A stretch of 64,000 nucleotides of DNA from Marinobacter nanhaiticus D15-8W (GCF_036511935.1 NZ_AP028878.1:2418001-2482000), one strand, 5' to 3'. Positions 9,568 through 18,702 are shown, counted from the first letter of the stretch. Numbers and translations are program-made. Notes: generated by a model not told the origin, from the sequence alone.

Positions 9568-10467
9568 CTAAACGCAAGCGCGCAGGGCGTGTTGAAGTTC
9601 GGGATAACTGAACTCGAAGCCCGCTTGCTGTAGTTTCTCCGGCATGGCGCGCTGGCCGTCGAGCAGGAGTGTGGACATCTCGCCCAGTGCGGTCTTGAGG
9701 GCGAATGCCGGCACCGGGAACAGTGTAGGGCGTCTGAGTACGCGGCCGAGCGCGTGAGTGAAGTCTATATTCCGCACCGGGTGTGGGCTGACTACATTGT
9801 AGGCGCCCGACGCGTCTTCCGATTCCAGCATCCAGATCAGGGCGCGCACGACGTCTTCGCGATGTATCCAGGGCATGTACTGCTGGCCATCACCGAGCCG
9901 CCCGCCCAGGCCCAGCTTGAAAGGCAGTAGCATGCGCCCCAGCACGCCACCATCCGGGCCAAGCACGACACCGGTTCTCGAGAGAGCAATCCGCGCGTTC
10001 CACTGGCCGGCGCGCAAGGCCTCTGCTTCCCAATCGGCGCAAAGGTGATGGGTGAACTCGTCTTTAGCAGGGGCGTCTTCATCGAGCGGTTCACCGCCAT
10101 GGCTACCGTAATAGCCCACCGCCGAGCCGGATACGAAAACGTTCGGTTTCTGGTCACGGGTCATGATCTGGTCGATCATTTCCCGCGTCAGCGCGATACG
10201 GCTGTCCCTGAGTTCCTGTTTGCGCTTATCGGTCCAGCGCGCTTCGGCAATGCCTTCCCCGGCAAGGTTGATCACGGCGTCAATTCGTGGAATCTGGGGG
10301 ATTTGCTGGAGTTGGCCAATGACGTCGACCCGCCCGCAACGTGCCTTTACGTCAGCTTCGCCTTGTCGGCTCAGGACGGTGAGCGTATAGCCCTTGGCGA
10401 TAAGCTCCGGGCATAGCCGTTGGCCGATAAAGCCGGTTCCTCCGGTAACCAGGATATGCTGAGACAT
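9568..10467 (-). CDS. TIGR01777-family NAD-dependent epimerase-like protein
   Basis: Extended short-chain dehydrogenase/reductase related to E. coli YfcH; its substrate is not established. The 299 residues start with the nucleotide-binding glycine motif TGGTGFIG (8-15). They carry INLAGE, the family-typical SGSAVGYYG active-site segment, RTGVVLG, and a C-terminal DUF1731-like segment (about 250-296). The start follows a GAGGAG-type site. It lies 77 bp downstream of the CbiX-like gene on the same strand and may share a transcript with it. Confidence 0.88.
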   Translation of the reverse strand: MSQHILVTGGTGFIGQRLCPELIAKGYTLTVLSRQGEADVKARCGRVDVIGQLQQIPQIPRIDAVINLAGEGIAEARWTDKRKQELRDSRIALTREMIDQIMTRDQKPNVFVSGSAVGYYGSHGGEPLDEDAPAKDEFTHHLCADWEAEALRAGQWNARIALSRTGVVLGPDGGVLGRMLLPFKLGLGGRLGDGQQYMPWIHREDVVRALIWMLESEDASGAYNVVSPHPVRNIDFTHALGRVLRRPTLFPVPAFALKTALGEMSTLLLDGQRAMPEKLQQAGFEFSYPELQHALRACV

Positions 10468-10544
10468 TGACGTCTCCTCGTCTTGGTTGAGGGCTTTTAC
10501 TGTAGTCGTTGCCGAGCTGCGAGCCGTTGCCCACGCTCCATCGA

Positions 10545-10910
10545 TTACGCACCGAGGCGTTCTTCAACGATATGCCGGATGGCATCGCCCAGCAACGGAT
10601 GCTCGCCAATCGGGGTGGCGAGTTCGATACTCAGGCCATGCTCCTCGGAGAGCTTATCCAGCATGGCGGGCACATCCTGACGCAGGTGGCGACCGGCTGC
10701 CAGGAAGAGGGGCAGCACCGTGACCTTGTGCACGCCTTCGCTGGCAGCCCGGGCTACTTCGGCATCGAGGGAGGGTTCGCTCAGCTCCATGTAGGCTATC
10801 GCTGCGTCAGGAATGGCGGCAAGACTGGGGCTGGCCAATTTCTCGAAGGTTTCGCACCACCTCGGGTCGCTGCTCCCGTGGGCGAGTAAGAGTACGCGGT
10901 GACTGTGCAT
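10545..10910 (-). CDS. CbiX-like sirohydrochlorin chelatase family protein
   Basis: Short (121-residue) single-domain CbiX/SirB-type protein. In this family a metal (cobalt, iron or nickel) is inserted into sirohydrochlorin or a related tetrapyrrole. The LLLAHGSSDPRW motif near the N-terminus supplies the conserved His, and VTVLPLFLAAGRHLRQDVP supplies the second conserved His region. The frame can be extended upstream to 10976, but the ATG at 10910 has an AGGAG 10 nt before it and starts directly at the domain. The metal and pathway cannot be told from sequence, and no cobalamin or siroheme genes are adjacent. Confidence 0.85.
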   Translation of the reverse strand: MHSHRVLLLAHGSSDPRWCETFEKLASPSLAAIPDAAIAYMELSEPSLDAEVARAASEGVHKVTVLPLFLAAGRHLRQDVPAMLDKLSEEHGLSIELATPIGEHPLLGDAIRHIVEERLGA

Positions 10911-11129
10911 CGATTGAATGCTCCTCGTTGTTAAGTCATCAGCTGCGGTAGCGACGTAGAATAGTCGTAGTGGCATGAAAGCGGGTCTAAGCGGAAACCA
11001 CCTTGGTTGAATCTTACGTCCTCCGTTCGAACCTTACGTATAGTATGCCGGATTGGAGCAATGCTACCGATGGTGTTTATTTGGTTTCGGCTTCGATAAG
11101 TAAACGGAAGGATTTCGAGAGGGTAGCGG

Positions 11130-11735
11130 ATGTTCGCGTGGCAGGAGATTTTGCATTTCTGGTTTGGCGACCTGGATGAAGAAGGTTTGCCGGATAAGTT
11201 CCATCGGGAGCGCTGGTTCCAGCCCAGCCGGACATTTGACTGGGAAATACGGCGGCGTTTTCTGTCGATGGTGCTCGTCGCCTCGGAAGACGGCTTGGAA
11301 AACTGGCGTGAAGAGCCTGGTGGGGCGCTGACGGAAATACTGTTGCTGGACCAGTTCACCCGCAACATCCATCGTGGCCGTGCCATGGCCTTCGATAACG
11401 ACCGCGCTGCGCGCCTTCGCTGCCTGGAAGGTCTCGAGCGAGGCGACGATGTATGTTTACCGCTGATCCAGCGCGCCTTCTTTATCATGCCATTACAGCA
11501 TTCAGAGCGACTCAAGGACCAGGAGAAAGGGGTCGGCCTGTACGAGCAGTTGGTGGCCAGTGCCAATGGGCGGCTGAAGGATGTACTGCAGAGCTTTTAC
11601 ATGTCCTCGGTAGCGCATAGGGATATCGTCGCCCGTTTTGGGCGGTTTCCGCATCGTAACAAGGTTCTGGGGCGCCATTCGACGCCTGAAGAGTTGACGT
11701 ATATTGCCGAGGGCGGGGATCGTTTCGGCCAGTAA
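11130..11735 (+). CDS. DUF924 family protein
   Basis: Conserved helical protein of unknown function (201 residues). Recognisable DUF924 signatures are the N-terminal ILHFWFGDLD, LLLDQFTRNIHRG in the middle, FIMPLQHSE, and HRDIVARFGRFPHRN near the C-terminus. TPR-like helical repeats have been proposed for the family. The gene is single, divergent from the CbiX-like gene, and followed by a TetR regulator 179 bp later. No function can be inferred from context. Confidence 0.88.
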   Translation: MFAWQEILHFWFGDLDEEGLPDKFHRERWFQPSRTFDWEIRRRFLSMVLVASEDGLENWREEPGGALTEILLLDQFTRNIHRGRAMAFDNDRAARLRCLEGLERGDDVCLPLIQRAFFIMPLQHSERLKDQEKGVGLYEQLVASANGRLKDVLQSFYMSSVAHRDIVARFGRFPHRNKVLGRHSTPEELTYIAEGGDRFGQ

Positions 11736-11914
11736 CGACAGGCCATTCGAAGTTGATCGGCATCACTCTTTCCTGTCGGGTTTTTCGTCACAATGAATAT
11801 GCCTCGATCCAATCAAGGCGGGCGAACGCAAAACAAGAATCGCACCCGTGATATCGAGGAGGGCGATCCGTTCCCAATAAAGGCCTGACGAAGAAGCAAG
11901 ACGGACAAAAATAT

Positions 11915-12679
11915 ATGGCGGAGAAGAAGCACTTTGCTCCATCTGCCGTCGGCGGCGCATTACAGGATTCCATCCAGTATCGTGGCAGGAAGGCCTCGCG
12001 TGCCAAGAGCGAGCATCGCCGACGCAGAATACTCGAAGCGGCGCTGGATATAGCGGCCAGGGAGGGTGTAAGAGGCATCAAGCATCGCCCCGTGGCTCGC
12101 GCGGCCGGCGTACCACTGGCATCCACCACTTACTACTTCAGGGACATCGAGGAGCTGATTCGTGATGCCTTCATGCTGTTCGCGGAGAAAGCCAACGAGG
12201 ATCTTGAGGACTTCTACGGGCACCTAAATGCCCTGATAGATGTCGCTCTTGCTCAAGGCAAGCTACATTCCGACGCCGGCCGATCAGATATTGCCGGGAA
12301 TTTGGCAGACTACATTGCTGGCTATTTCGGCGAGCAACTACGCAATTATCAATCGACGATCCTCACCGAACAGGTCTTTCTGGCAGAGGCCATGCGCGAG
12401 CCCAGCCTGGAGGGCCTGGCACGAGAGTATAGGCGCGCCTGGCTAAACGGGGTGGAGCAGATGCTGGTACGTCTGGGAACCGCCAATCCCCGCCGGGACG
12501 CGGCATTGCTGATCAGCGTGGTTTCGGGAATGGGTTATGACGGCCTGCTGTTTCGCGACAAGTTCAGTCCGCAGTTCTTCAGGGAGACGCTTGAGCGAGT
12601 GTTGAGTCTGCTGCTCGATGTGCGCTCGGCCGTGGAGAGCGATTACCGTGAGCTTGAATCCAGCGGCACCCTGGAATAG
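11915..12679 (+). CDS. TetR-family transcriptional regulator
   Basis: DNA-binding repressor-type protein of 254 residues. A long basic N-terminal extension (1-35) precedes the helix-turn-helix (about 38-85: RRILEAALDIAAREGVRG...VARAAGVPLASTTYYF). The remainder is a helical ligand-binding domain with no close match that I recognise. Its target is not evident: the flanking genes are DUF924 and tRNA-Gly, and no clear palindrome precedes it. It lacks the sequence features I would expect of PsrA or FadR. Single gene. Confidence 0.9.
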   Translation: MAEKKHFAPSAVGGALQDSIQYRGRKASRAKSEHRRRRILEAALDIAAREGVRGIKHRPVARAAGVPLASTTYYFRDIEELIRDAFMLFAEKANEDLEDFYGHLNALIDVALAQGKLHSDAGRSDIAGNLADYIAGYFGEQLRNYQSTILTEQVFLAEAMREPSLEGLAREYRRAWLNGVEQMLVRLGTANPRRDAALLISVVSGMGYDGLLFRDKFSPQFFRETLERVLSLLLDVRSAVESDYRELESSGTLE

Positions 12680-12786
12680 CTCTTGCCTTGGAAGTTCAGG
12701 AGCGAGCGGCGCCCACGGAGTTGGGAACGTCGGGACTATTTTAGGTGGTCAGCCCACCGTTAGGGAGAAAAAGTTGGCGTTAGTAG

Positions 12787-12814
12787 TTGACGGACGCCGT
12801 CGAATGCGTAGAAT
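12787..12814 (+). promoter_or_regulatory. Sigma-70 promoter of tRNA-Gly
   Basis: TTGACG, a 16-nt spacer and TAGAAT, followed by a GC-rich stretch, ending 35 bp before the tRNA. The rest of the 394-bp gap 12680-13073 is accounted for by the tRNA and its terminator. Confidence 0.75.
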
Positions 12815-12849
12815 ACGCAGCCGTTGAGAGGGGAGCCCCTCGTAAACAA

Positions 12850-12925
12850 GCGGGAATAGCTCAGTTGGTAGAGCACAACCTTGCCAAGGTTGGGGTCGCG
12901 AGTTCGAATCTCGTTTCCCGCTCCA
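12850..12925 (+). tRNA. tRNA-Gly (anticodon GCC)
   Basis: A 76-nt cloverleaf with acceptor stem GCGGGAA/TTCCCGC, D-loop AGCTCAGTTGGTAGAGC, anticodon GCC at 12883-12885, T-loop AGTTCGAATCT, and encoded CCA (12923-12925). Confidence 0.97.
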
Positions 12926-12932
12926 GATTCCA

Positions 12933-12964
12933 GAAAAAGCCCGGCCTCAGTGCCGGGCTTTTTC
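12933..12964 (+). terminator. Rho-independent terminator of tRNA-Gly
   Basis: A 13-bp stem (gaaaaagcccggc / gccgggctttttc) with a 6-nt loop and a built-in T-run, 8 nt after the tRNA. Confidence 0.93.
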
Positions 12965-13073
12965 GTTTCTCACCTGACGTGCGTGGTTTTCTCCGCAAAT
13001 AACCGTTTGATTCTCCCTGACACTTGGCCGGCGCCGCTGGTATCCTTCGTTCTTTGCGGGGAGGGGATCATAG

Positions 13074-13886
13074 ATGGCGCAGTTGAAAGTCGAGCAACTC
13101 TACTACTATCCGGTCAAATCGCTTCACGGTGTCGCTCTCGACGCGATGACGCTGGATGCCTTTGGACCTGCGGGTGATCGCCGTTGGATGATCATCGATG
13201 AGGAGGGGCGCTTCGTCACTCAGCGCGAGCAGGCGCGACTGGCGCAGGTGGGTGCGGCTCTGAGCTCGTCAGGACTCGAAATACGCATCCCGGGCAGCGA
13301 GCCAGAACCTGTTTTCGCCGGCGATGAAAGCCGCCGGGTGCTTATCTGGCGGGATTGGGTCGAGGCCCGCATTGCTGCGCCGGGGCCCTCAGAGAAACTG
13401 AGCGAATGGCTCGGCATGCCGGTGAGCCTGGTCTATATGCCAGAGTCCACGCTACGGCCCGTGGACAACAAGTACGTCATGGACGAGCGCCGGGTCAGCT
13501 TCGCCGATGGTTTTCCCTTCCTCGTCACCCATGTCGCTTCGCTTGATGCCCTGTCTGAGCGTATTGGTCAGCCAGTGGATATGCGTCGGTTTCGTCCCAA
13601 CATTGTTGTCTCTGGTGGTGAGGCATTCGAGGAGGACCGCTGGGCGACCCTGTCCCAGGGCGACTTGCGCCTGCGTCTGGTCAAGCCCTGCACCCGCTGC
13701 GTGATGACCACTGTCCACCCGGACCAGGGCGTGCGTTCGGAAGATCTCCAGCCGCTGCGTGAACTGGGTCGCTTCCGCCGGACCGACAGCGGTGTGGTCT
13801 TCGGTGTGAACGCTGTGCACGATGCATTGGGGGAGATCCGGGTAGGAGATCGTTTTGACGTTGATTATCTTGAGGGCCAATCTTGA
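13074..13886 (+). CDS. MOSC domain protein (YcbX-like)
   Basis: Molybdenum-cofactor-dependent oxidoreductase family related to E. coli YcbX and mARC, which reduce N-hydroxylated compounds with a ferredoxin-type partner. The 270 residues comprise the MOSC N-terminal beta-barrel domain (about 3-115, starting VEQLYYYPVKSLHG) and the MOSC domain (about 125-265). The conserved cysteine segment is VKPCTRCVMTTVHPDQG, in which one Cys ligates Mo in relatives. The C-terminal 2Fe-2S domain of E. coli YcbX is absent, so a separate electron donor would be needed. Located 13 bp before uup, possibly co-transcribed. Confidence 0.88.
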   Translation: MAQLKVEQLYYYPVKSLHGVALDAMTLDAFGPAGDRRWMIIDEEGRFVTQREQARLAQVGAALSSSGLEIRIPGSEPEPVFAGDESRRVLIWRDWVEARIAAPGPSEKLSEWLGMPVSLVYMPESTLRPVDNKYVMDERRVSFADGFPFLVTHVASLDALSERIGQPVDMRRFRPNIVVSGGEAFEEDRWATLSQGDLRLRLVKPCTRCVMTTVHPDQGVRSEDLQPLRELGRFRRTDSGVVFGVNAVHDALGEIRVGDRFDVDYLEGQS

Positions 13887-13899
13887 GGGTCGTTAACTA

Positions 13900-15807
13900 A
13901 TGCCATTGCTGTCTCTGGAAAGCATATCGCTTGCTTTTGGTTTACATCCGCTTCTGGATAATGCCGGGTTGATCATCGAGCGTGGCGAGCGGGTCTGCCT
14001 GCTAGGCCGTAATGGCGAAGGCAAGTCGACCCTACTCAAGATCCTGACGGGTGAAACGGTGCCGGATGGCGGTACCGTTCGCCTGGACGATGGAGCAGTA
14101 TTATCCGTTCTTCCGCAAATGCTGCCTTCCGACGAGAGGCGCACGGCCTACGAGGTTGTTTCCGAGGCTTTCCCGGAGACGGGCAAGTTGCTGGCGGAGT
14201 TTCACGTCCTCTCGCAAAAGGCCGACGAGGCCAGTCTGGATAGACTCATGAAGGTGCAGGACAAGCTGGAAGCCCTGGATGGGTGGCGTCTCGACCAGAA
14301 GGTTAACGCCATCCTGGCGCAGTTCCGGATCGATCCGGACCGCACCCTGGATACACTTTCCGGCGGCTGGCAGCGTCGGGTGCTGCTGGCCAAGGCGCTG
14401 GTTTGTGAGCCGGACCTGCTGCTTCTGGATGAGCCAACCAACCACCTGGACGTTCCCGCCATTGCCTGGCTTGAGGACACCCTGCGCCAATTCCCCGGAG
14501 CGCTGCTTTTCGTGAGTCACGACCGGGCCTTTATCCGACGCCTGGCGACACGCGTCGTGGAATTGGATCGGGGGCAATTGGTGAGCTTCGCGGCGACCTA
14601 TGAGCGCTACCTGGAGCTTAAGGAAAAGGCGCTGGAGGAGGAAGAGCGCCAGAACGCCGAGTTCGACCGACGGCTCAAACAGGAGGAAGCCTGGATTCGC
14701 CAAGGCATCAAGGCGCGCCGGACCCGCAACATGGGACGTGTGCGAGCTTTGAAATCGATGCGCGAGGAGCGCAGGCAGCGGCGCGAACGTAGCGGCAACG
14801 CCAGTTTCGCTATTGAGGACGCCGCACGCTCGGGCAAGCTGGTGGTCGAAGCGAAGCACGCCAGCTTTGGTTATGGTAATGATAAACCGATCATTCAGGA
14901 CCTAAACCTGACGGTGATGCGAGGCGACAAGATCGGCCTGATCGGCGAAAACGGTACGGGGAAGACGACGCTGGTGAGATTGTTGCTGGGCGAGTTGGAG
15001 CCGACTTCCGGCCAGATACGCCTGGGCACCAATCGCTCAGTTGCCTACTTCGATCAGTTGCGCGGCGAACTCGATGACAACCTGAACGCGCTGGACAACA
15101 TGGCGGAAGGTCGGGAGTTTATCGACGTCAATGGTCAGCAGAAGCACGTACTGGGATACTTGCAGGACTTCCTGTTTTCCCCGGAGCGGGCGCGCTCTCC
15201 GGTTAGCGTGTTCTCTGGTGGTGAGCGGGCACGACTGATGCTGGCCAAGCTGTTCAGTAAGCCGGCCAACATCCTGGTATTGGACGAACCGACCAACGAT
15301 CTGGACGTGGAAACCCTGGAGCTACTGGAGTCCCAACTGGTGGAATTCTCTGGCACGGTAATCGTCATCAGCCATGATCGGGAGTTTCTGGATAATGTGG
15401 TGACCGATACGCTTTTCCTCGACGGTTCCGGCAAGGTGGCCGCCCATGTCGGCGGTTACAGCGACTGGCGTCGCCAGGGCGGGCAGTTCCCGGCAGAGGC
15501 GCCCGCCGAACCTGCAGTTCGTAAGGAAAAGAAAGAGGAAAAATCACGCAAGACTTCAGGGAAGCCTGCGCCCGCGGCAAGCCGTAAGCTGAGCTATAAG
15601 CTCAAGCTGGAGCTCGAACAGCTCCCGGATCAGATTGCTTCACTTGAAGCTGATGTGGAAGCCCTGCAAGCCCAGGTATCCGATCCAGCTTTCTATAGTC
15701 GTCCCCATGAAGAAGTTTCCCGTGTGCTTGAAGACCTCGCGGAAACCGAAAAGAACCTGGAAGCCAGGATCGAGCGCTGGATGGAGTTGGAGGAGATGGC
15801 CGGCTGA
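13900..15807 (+). CDS. uup: ABC-F ATPase Uup
   Basis: Cytoplasmic duplicated ATPase of the ABC-F family. Uup acts on ribosomes and influences transposon excision and replication-related stress in E. coli. At 635 residues it is the Uup length. Visible are two ABC modules with Walker A GRNGEGKST and GENGTGKTT and signatures LSGGW and FSGGE. Between them is the charged interdomain linker (about 235-300), and a C-terminal coiled coil (about 555-632) separates Uup from EttA and YheS. The start at 13900 follows GAGGG. The gene lies 13 bp after the MOSC gene. Confidence 0.93.
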   Translation: MPLLSLESISLAFGLHPLLDNAGLIIERGERVCLLGRNGEGKSTLLKILTGETVPDGGTVRLDDGAVLSVLPQMLPSDERRTAYEVVSEAFPETGKLLAEFHVLSQKADEASLDRLMKVQDKLEALDGWRLDQKVNAILAQFRIDPDRTLDTLSGGWQRRVLLAKALVCEPDLLLLDEPTNHLDVPAIAWLEDTLRQFPGALLFVSHDRAFIRRLATRVVELDRGQLVSFAATYERYLELKEKALEEEERQNAEFDRRLKQEEAWIRQGIKARRTRNMGRVRALKSMREERRQRRERSGNASFAIEDAARSGKLVVEAKHASFGYGNDKPIIQDLNLTVMRGDKIGLIGENGTGKTTLVRLLLGELEPTSGQIRLGTNRSVAYFDQLRGELDDNLNALDNMAEGREFIDVNGQQKHVLGYLQDFLFSPERARSPVSVFSGGERARLMLAKLFSKPANILVLDEPTNDLDVETLELLESQLVEFSGTVIVISHDREFLDNVVTDTLFLDGSGKVAAHVGGYSDWRRQGGQFPAEAPAEPAVRKEKKEEKSRKTSGKPAPAASRKLSYKLKLELEQLPDQIASLEADVEALQAQVSDPAFYSRPHEEVSRVLEDLAETEKNLEARIERWMELEEMAG

Positions 15808-15974
15808 GTGCCGGCCAACGGATCCGGAACGTCGTATCGTCTCGCTTTAATTGCAAAATCTCACCAAATATCACGCTTCTGGATGTGGCATTCCTATACA
15901 CTTGGAGGTCTTGGTGGACGGTGGTTTTCCCCCGATGTCCGGTCTTCCAGTACTTGCAGTGAAAGGTCGTCTGA

Positions 15975-16661
15975 ATGAGTGTCACCTATACGTTTGCCCT
16001 GGCCAGCGGTGATTCCCGAATCTTCCGTGTCAGCTTGGATTCCCGGCCGGACGATCCGCAGACGGAAAAGCCCGACTGGACCCGCCTCTCACATTGCCAA
16101 TGCAGTAACTGTCCATTGAAGAAAACGGATACGGCCTATTGCCCGGCGGCAGTCGATATACTGCCGGTGGTAGAGGAATTCCAGGACGAGAACGCCTACC
16201 AGAAAGTGACCGTTATGGTCGATGACGAACGGCGTCGCTATGAAAAGGAAACGACTCTCGAGGAGGCCCTGCGCTCACTGCTGGGTCTGATCATGGCGAC
16301 CAGTCGTTGTCCGATTCTGGGTGAGTTGCGGCCCATGGCCATCCACCACATGCCTTTTGCCAGTTCTGAAGAATTCATCATGCGTAGCGTCTCGCTGTAC
16401 CTGCTACAACAGTACTTTGCCAAGCGCCACGACGGTAAGCCGGACTGGGAACTCGAGGGGCTGGTAGGGCGTAACCAAAGGCTTCAGTTGGTCAACCAGG
16501 CCCTATGGCAGCGGATACATACGGTCTGCAAAGGGGATAGCAATCTCAAGGCGTTGCTGAACTTCTTTTCGATGGCGTCCAGCGTGACCTTTTCGCTGGA
16601 AACACAGTTGCGGAAACTCGAAACGCGACTGGCGGAAGAAGGTGTTAACGGCGGAGCCTGA
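15975..16661 (+). CDS. Conserved hypothetical protein with Cys-rich N-terminal motif
   Basis: I do not recognise a named family. The 228-residue soluble protein has a beta-rich start followed by CQCSNCPL (Cys41, Cys43, Cys46), then YCPAAVDILP (Cys56) and SRCPILGELRP (Cys112). The C-terminal part is helical and includes IHHMPFASSEEFIMRSVSLYLLQQYF. Four clustered cysteines and the Cys112 region could bind a metal or form a redox site. There is no signal peptide or TM helix. It stands alone after uup and converges on uspA. Clean codon use and a clear frame make a real gene likely. Confidence 0.78.
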   Translation: MSVTYTFALASGDSRIFRVSLDSRPDDPQTEKPDWTRLSHCQCSNCPLKKTDTAYCPAAVDILPVVEEFQDENAYQKVTVMVDDERRRYEKETTLEEALRSLLGLIMATSRCPILGELRPMAIHHMPFASSEEFIMRSVSLYLLQQYFAKRHDGKPDWELEGLVGRNQRLQLVNQALWQRIHTVCKGDSNLKALLNFFSMASSVTFSLETQLRKLETRLAEEGVNGGA

Positions 16662-16724
16662 TGCTCCGCCCTTAGTGCTGTTCTGGATTCTGACTGGCGA
16701 GACTTTCCGCCTTTAAAGCTATGA

Positions 16725-17159
16725 TCAGGTATTGATGCGGACGGCGAGCACGTCACACTTGGCGCCATGTAATACGCCATTTGCTGTTGAGCCCAGCAGT
16801 AGCTGGATTCCGTGACGTCCGTGACTACCAACAACGGCAAGATCGACGGCACGCTCTTCACATACCCGATGAATTTCCGCCTCCGGGCGCCCCACGGTAA
16901 CCATCAGGTTTTTCTCAGGGATGCTGTAGTCCGTGCCGAAGCCTGCCAACTGTTCGCGGGCTGACTTGTCGAGTTGCTCCTGTAACTCCGTCAGATCCAT
17001 GGGAATATCGCCACCGTACGCGTAGCCTACCGGCTCCACGACATGCAGGAGGATCAATTCTGCCTGATGAACCTTGCATAGCTCCTGAGCTCTTTTTATG
17101 ACCTGGTCTGCTTCCTCGGTCAGGTCGATGGCAGCTAATACCGTCTTGTATATCGACAT
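16725..17159 (-). CDS. Universal stress protein, UspA family
   Basis: A 144-residue single Usp domain. The ATP-binding type signature is present near the C-terminus: VGSHGRHGIQLLLGSTANGV, fitting G-2x-G-9x-G-[ST]. The N-terminus MSIYKTVLAAIDLTEEAD and the LLHVVEP strand are family-typical. The role is probably stress or starvation survival; no partner is indicated. A 20-bp palindrome lies 83 bp upstream of the start in the region shared with the divergent gene at 17359. Confidence 0.92.
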   Translation of the reverse strand: MSIYKTVLAAIDLTEEADQVIKRAQELCKVHQAELILLHVVEPVGYAYGGDIPMDLTELQEQLDKSAREQLAGFGTDYSIPEKNLMVTVGRPEAEIHRVCEERAVDLAVVGSHGRHGIQLLLGSTANGVLHGAKCDVLAVRINT

Positions 17160-17241
17160 TGGGTTACCCTCCAGTGCTCAACAGATGACTGACAACTCGC
17201 GAGCTCATACCAATATGTAGATAATCACCTGTAATGGCAAA

Positions 17242-17261
17242 TCACCTATAAATATAGGTGA
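17242..17261. promoter_or_regulatory. 20-bp palindrome between uspA and divergent gene
   Basis: TCACCTATA-AA-TATAGGTGA is a perfect 9-bp inverted repeat with a 2-nt spacer, in the 199-bp divergent region. A truncated half copy (ATCACCTG) occurs 18 bp to the left. It is probably an operator for a dimeric regulator; none of the global-regulator consensuses I know (Fnr/Anr, Fur, Crp) fits. Confidence 0.5.
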
Positions 17262-17358
17262 GTCATGAATTTAGGCCAATTCGGGCGATCAAACACTGAC
17301 GTGCGTCAATTTTTGACACACTGCTCCCCTCTCATATTTTCGGACAGGAAAATCTACG

Positions 17359-17805
17359 ATGGTTCCAGCCCTGGTTATCTTCCTCGCCCTGGCGTTCATT
17401 GTCGGCTCTATATTCTGGCTCAAGCCTTCGCCGGACGAACGTCGTCGCATGCGTCTACGTAACCATGCGATCCGGGAGGAGGGGTTCAAAGTGCAGACCT
17501 TGAGGGGGGAGCTGAAGGATCGCTTCAGGCTGGAGGGGGATGGGGTCGAGGAAGAAGAGCTTTATCTCTACTGGAAGCCCTGGGGTGAGCAGAGTGGGGC
17601 GGACCGCAACGCGCTGATTGAGCCCCGGATACTTGAATCAGGCGCAGTAAATCCGGCGGTGCCTGGGGCTGAGCAGTTACCACCGCTCTCCGGTGCGTTT
17701 CGCGGGTGGCTGGCGGATAGCCGGGGTATCGGCTTCGTCTGGGATGAATCGGCGCCCATTAGCGACATGGATAAGCCAATGGCGATCGCCAAGAACCTGG
17801 CATGA
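17359..17805 (+). CDS. Small membrane-anchored hypothetical protein
   Basis: Not recognised. 148 residues with one N-terminal TM helix (about 3-20) and a cytoplasmic or periplasmic charged domain (SPDERRRMRLRNHAIREEGFKVQ...). It contains an EEEELYLYWKPWGE segment and a Pro/Gly-rich C-terminal half. The short hydrophobic head without a cleavage site suggests an anchor rather than a signal peptide, with positive charges after it favouring a cytoplasmic body. Divergent from uspA, convergent with the next gene. Confidence 0.72.
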   Translation: MVPALVIFLALAFIVGSIFWLKPSPDERRRMRLRNHAIREEGFKVQTLRGELKDRFRLEGDGVEEEELYLYWKPWGEQSGADRNALIEPRILESGAVNPAVPGAEQLPPLSGAFRGWLADSRGIGFVWDESAPISDMDKPMAIAKNLA

Positions 17806-17850
17806 CGTTAAGGGGTCGACGCTCATGCAGTCGACCCAGGATCGCTGGGT

Positions 17851-18702
17851 CTAACCGGCCGAAGCGTTGGCGGTTGCCGCAGCGCGGTCGTTGCCGATCA
17901 TGAGCTCGATCGCCTGGTTCAGTTCCTCGAGGATACCCTTCGAGTAACGGTCGATGACGAACGAGACATTGTTTTCGTTGTAGTTGACGTAGGAGCTGCG
18001 GATGAAGCCCCACTTCGAGGCAACGCTGCTCAGGGTCTGGTGCAATTCACCGCTTGGATGGCCTGCCGTAACCTCCGACATCAGCGCATCGAATTGCTTG
18101 GCCTGTTCGTCCAACGGCTCTTCCGTGTCAGCCCCCTGGAAGGTCTGTGATACGGAGGAGGTCGAGCGCGCCGAGTATTTGCTCATCATCTGTGCCATCA
18201 GTACGGCGGCAGCACGGGCCGCTTCGACCCGTTTATCCGTGGTTACCGATTCACTGGTGCGGACGATGTCGTACATTTCGGCTGAAGTCCTGCTCAGGGT
18301 AACTGCCTGGTTCGCCATGTCTGATACCAGTCGCAGGTCTGGGTAACCGTTCTGACGCACATCGTTGATATTCTGGCGCATCAGGTCCTTGAACTTGTCG
18401 AAGTCCTGGTTCAGCCGTGCGACCTGATCATCGTTCAGCAGACCTGAAGCCTTCTCGCTGATGCTGTTCATTTCTGCGTTCGAGGCATTGATGGAGGCGA
18501 CGATGTCGTTCAGGGTCTCGGTCGAGCCGTTGACGCTGAATTGGTAGTAGGCATTCAGAGCCTCGAAATTGCTGATCCTGAAATCGTAGAGGCTGGAGAG
18601 TAAGGGGTTCTCGGCCGCGCGGGATATTAGCGGTGAGAGCATGAGTGCACAGGCGAATAGCGCCATCAATGACGCGCGGGTCCAGCGGCCGGAGTGAATC
18701 AT
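17851..18702 (-). CDS. Secreted helical hypothetical protein
   Basis: Not recognised. 283 residues with a signal peptide (MIHSGRWTRASLMALFACAL..., cleavage after about SRA-A). The mature part is almost wholly helical, rich in Ser, Ala, Asn and Gln, with heptad-like spacing (SINASNAEMNSISEKASGLLNDDQVARLNQDF). It resembles extracellular helical sensor bundles in texture but has no following TM or signalling domain. The frame extends to 18774, but the ATG at 18702 has a GGAG 9 nt upstream and starts directly at the signal peptide. Confidence 0.75.
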   Translation of the reverse strand: MIHSGRWTRASLMALFACALMLSPLISRAAENPLLSSLYDFRISNFEALNAYYQFSVNGSTETLNDIVASINASNAEMNSISEKASGLLNDDQVARLNQDFDKFKDLMRQNINDVRQNGYPDLRLVSDMANQAVTLSRTSAEMYDIVRTSESVTTDKRVEAARAAAVLMAQMMSKYSARSTSSVSQTFQGADTEEPLDEQAKQFDALMSEVTAGHPSGELHQTLSSVASKWGFIRSSYVNYNENNVSFVIDRYSKGILEELNQAIELMIGNDRAAATANASAG

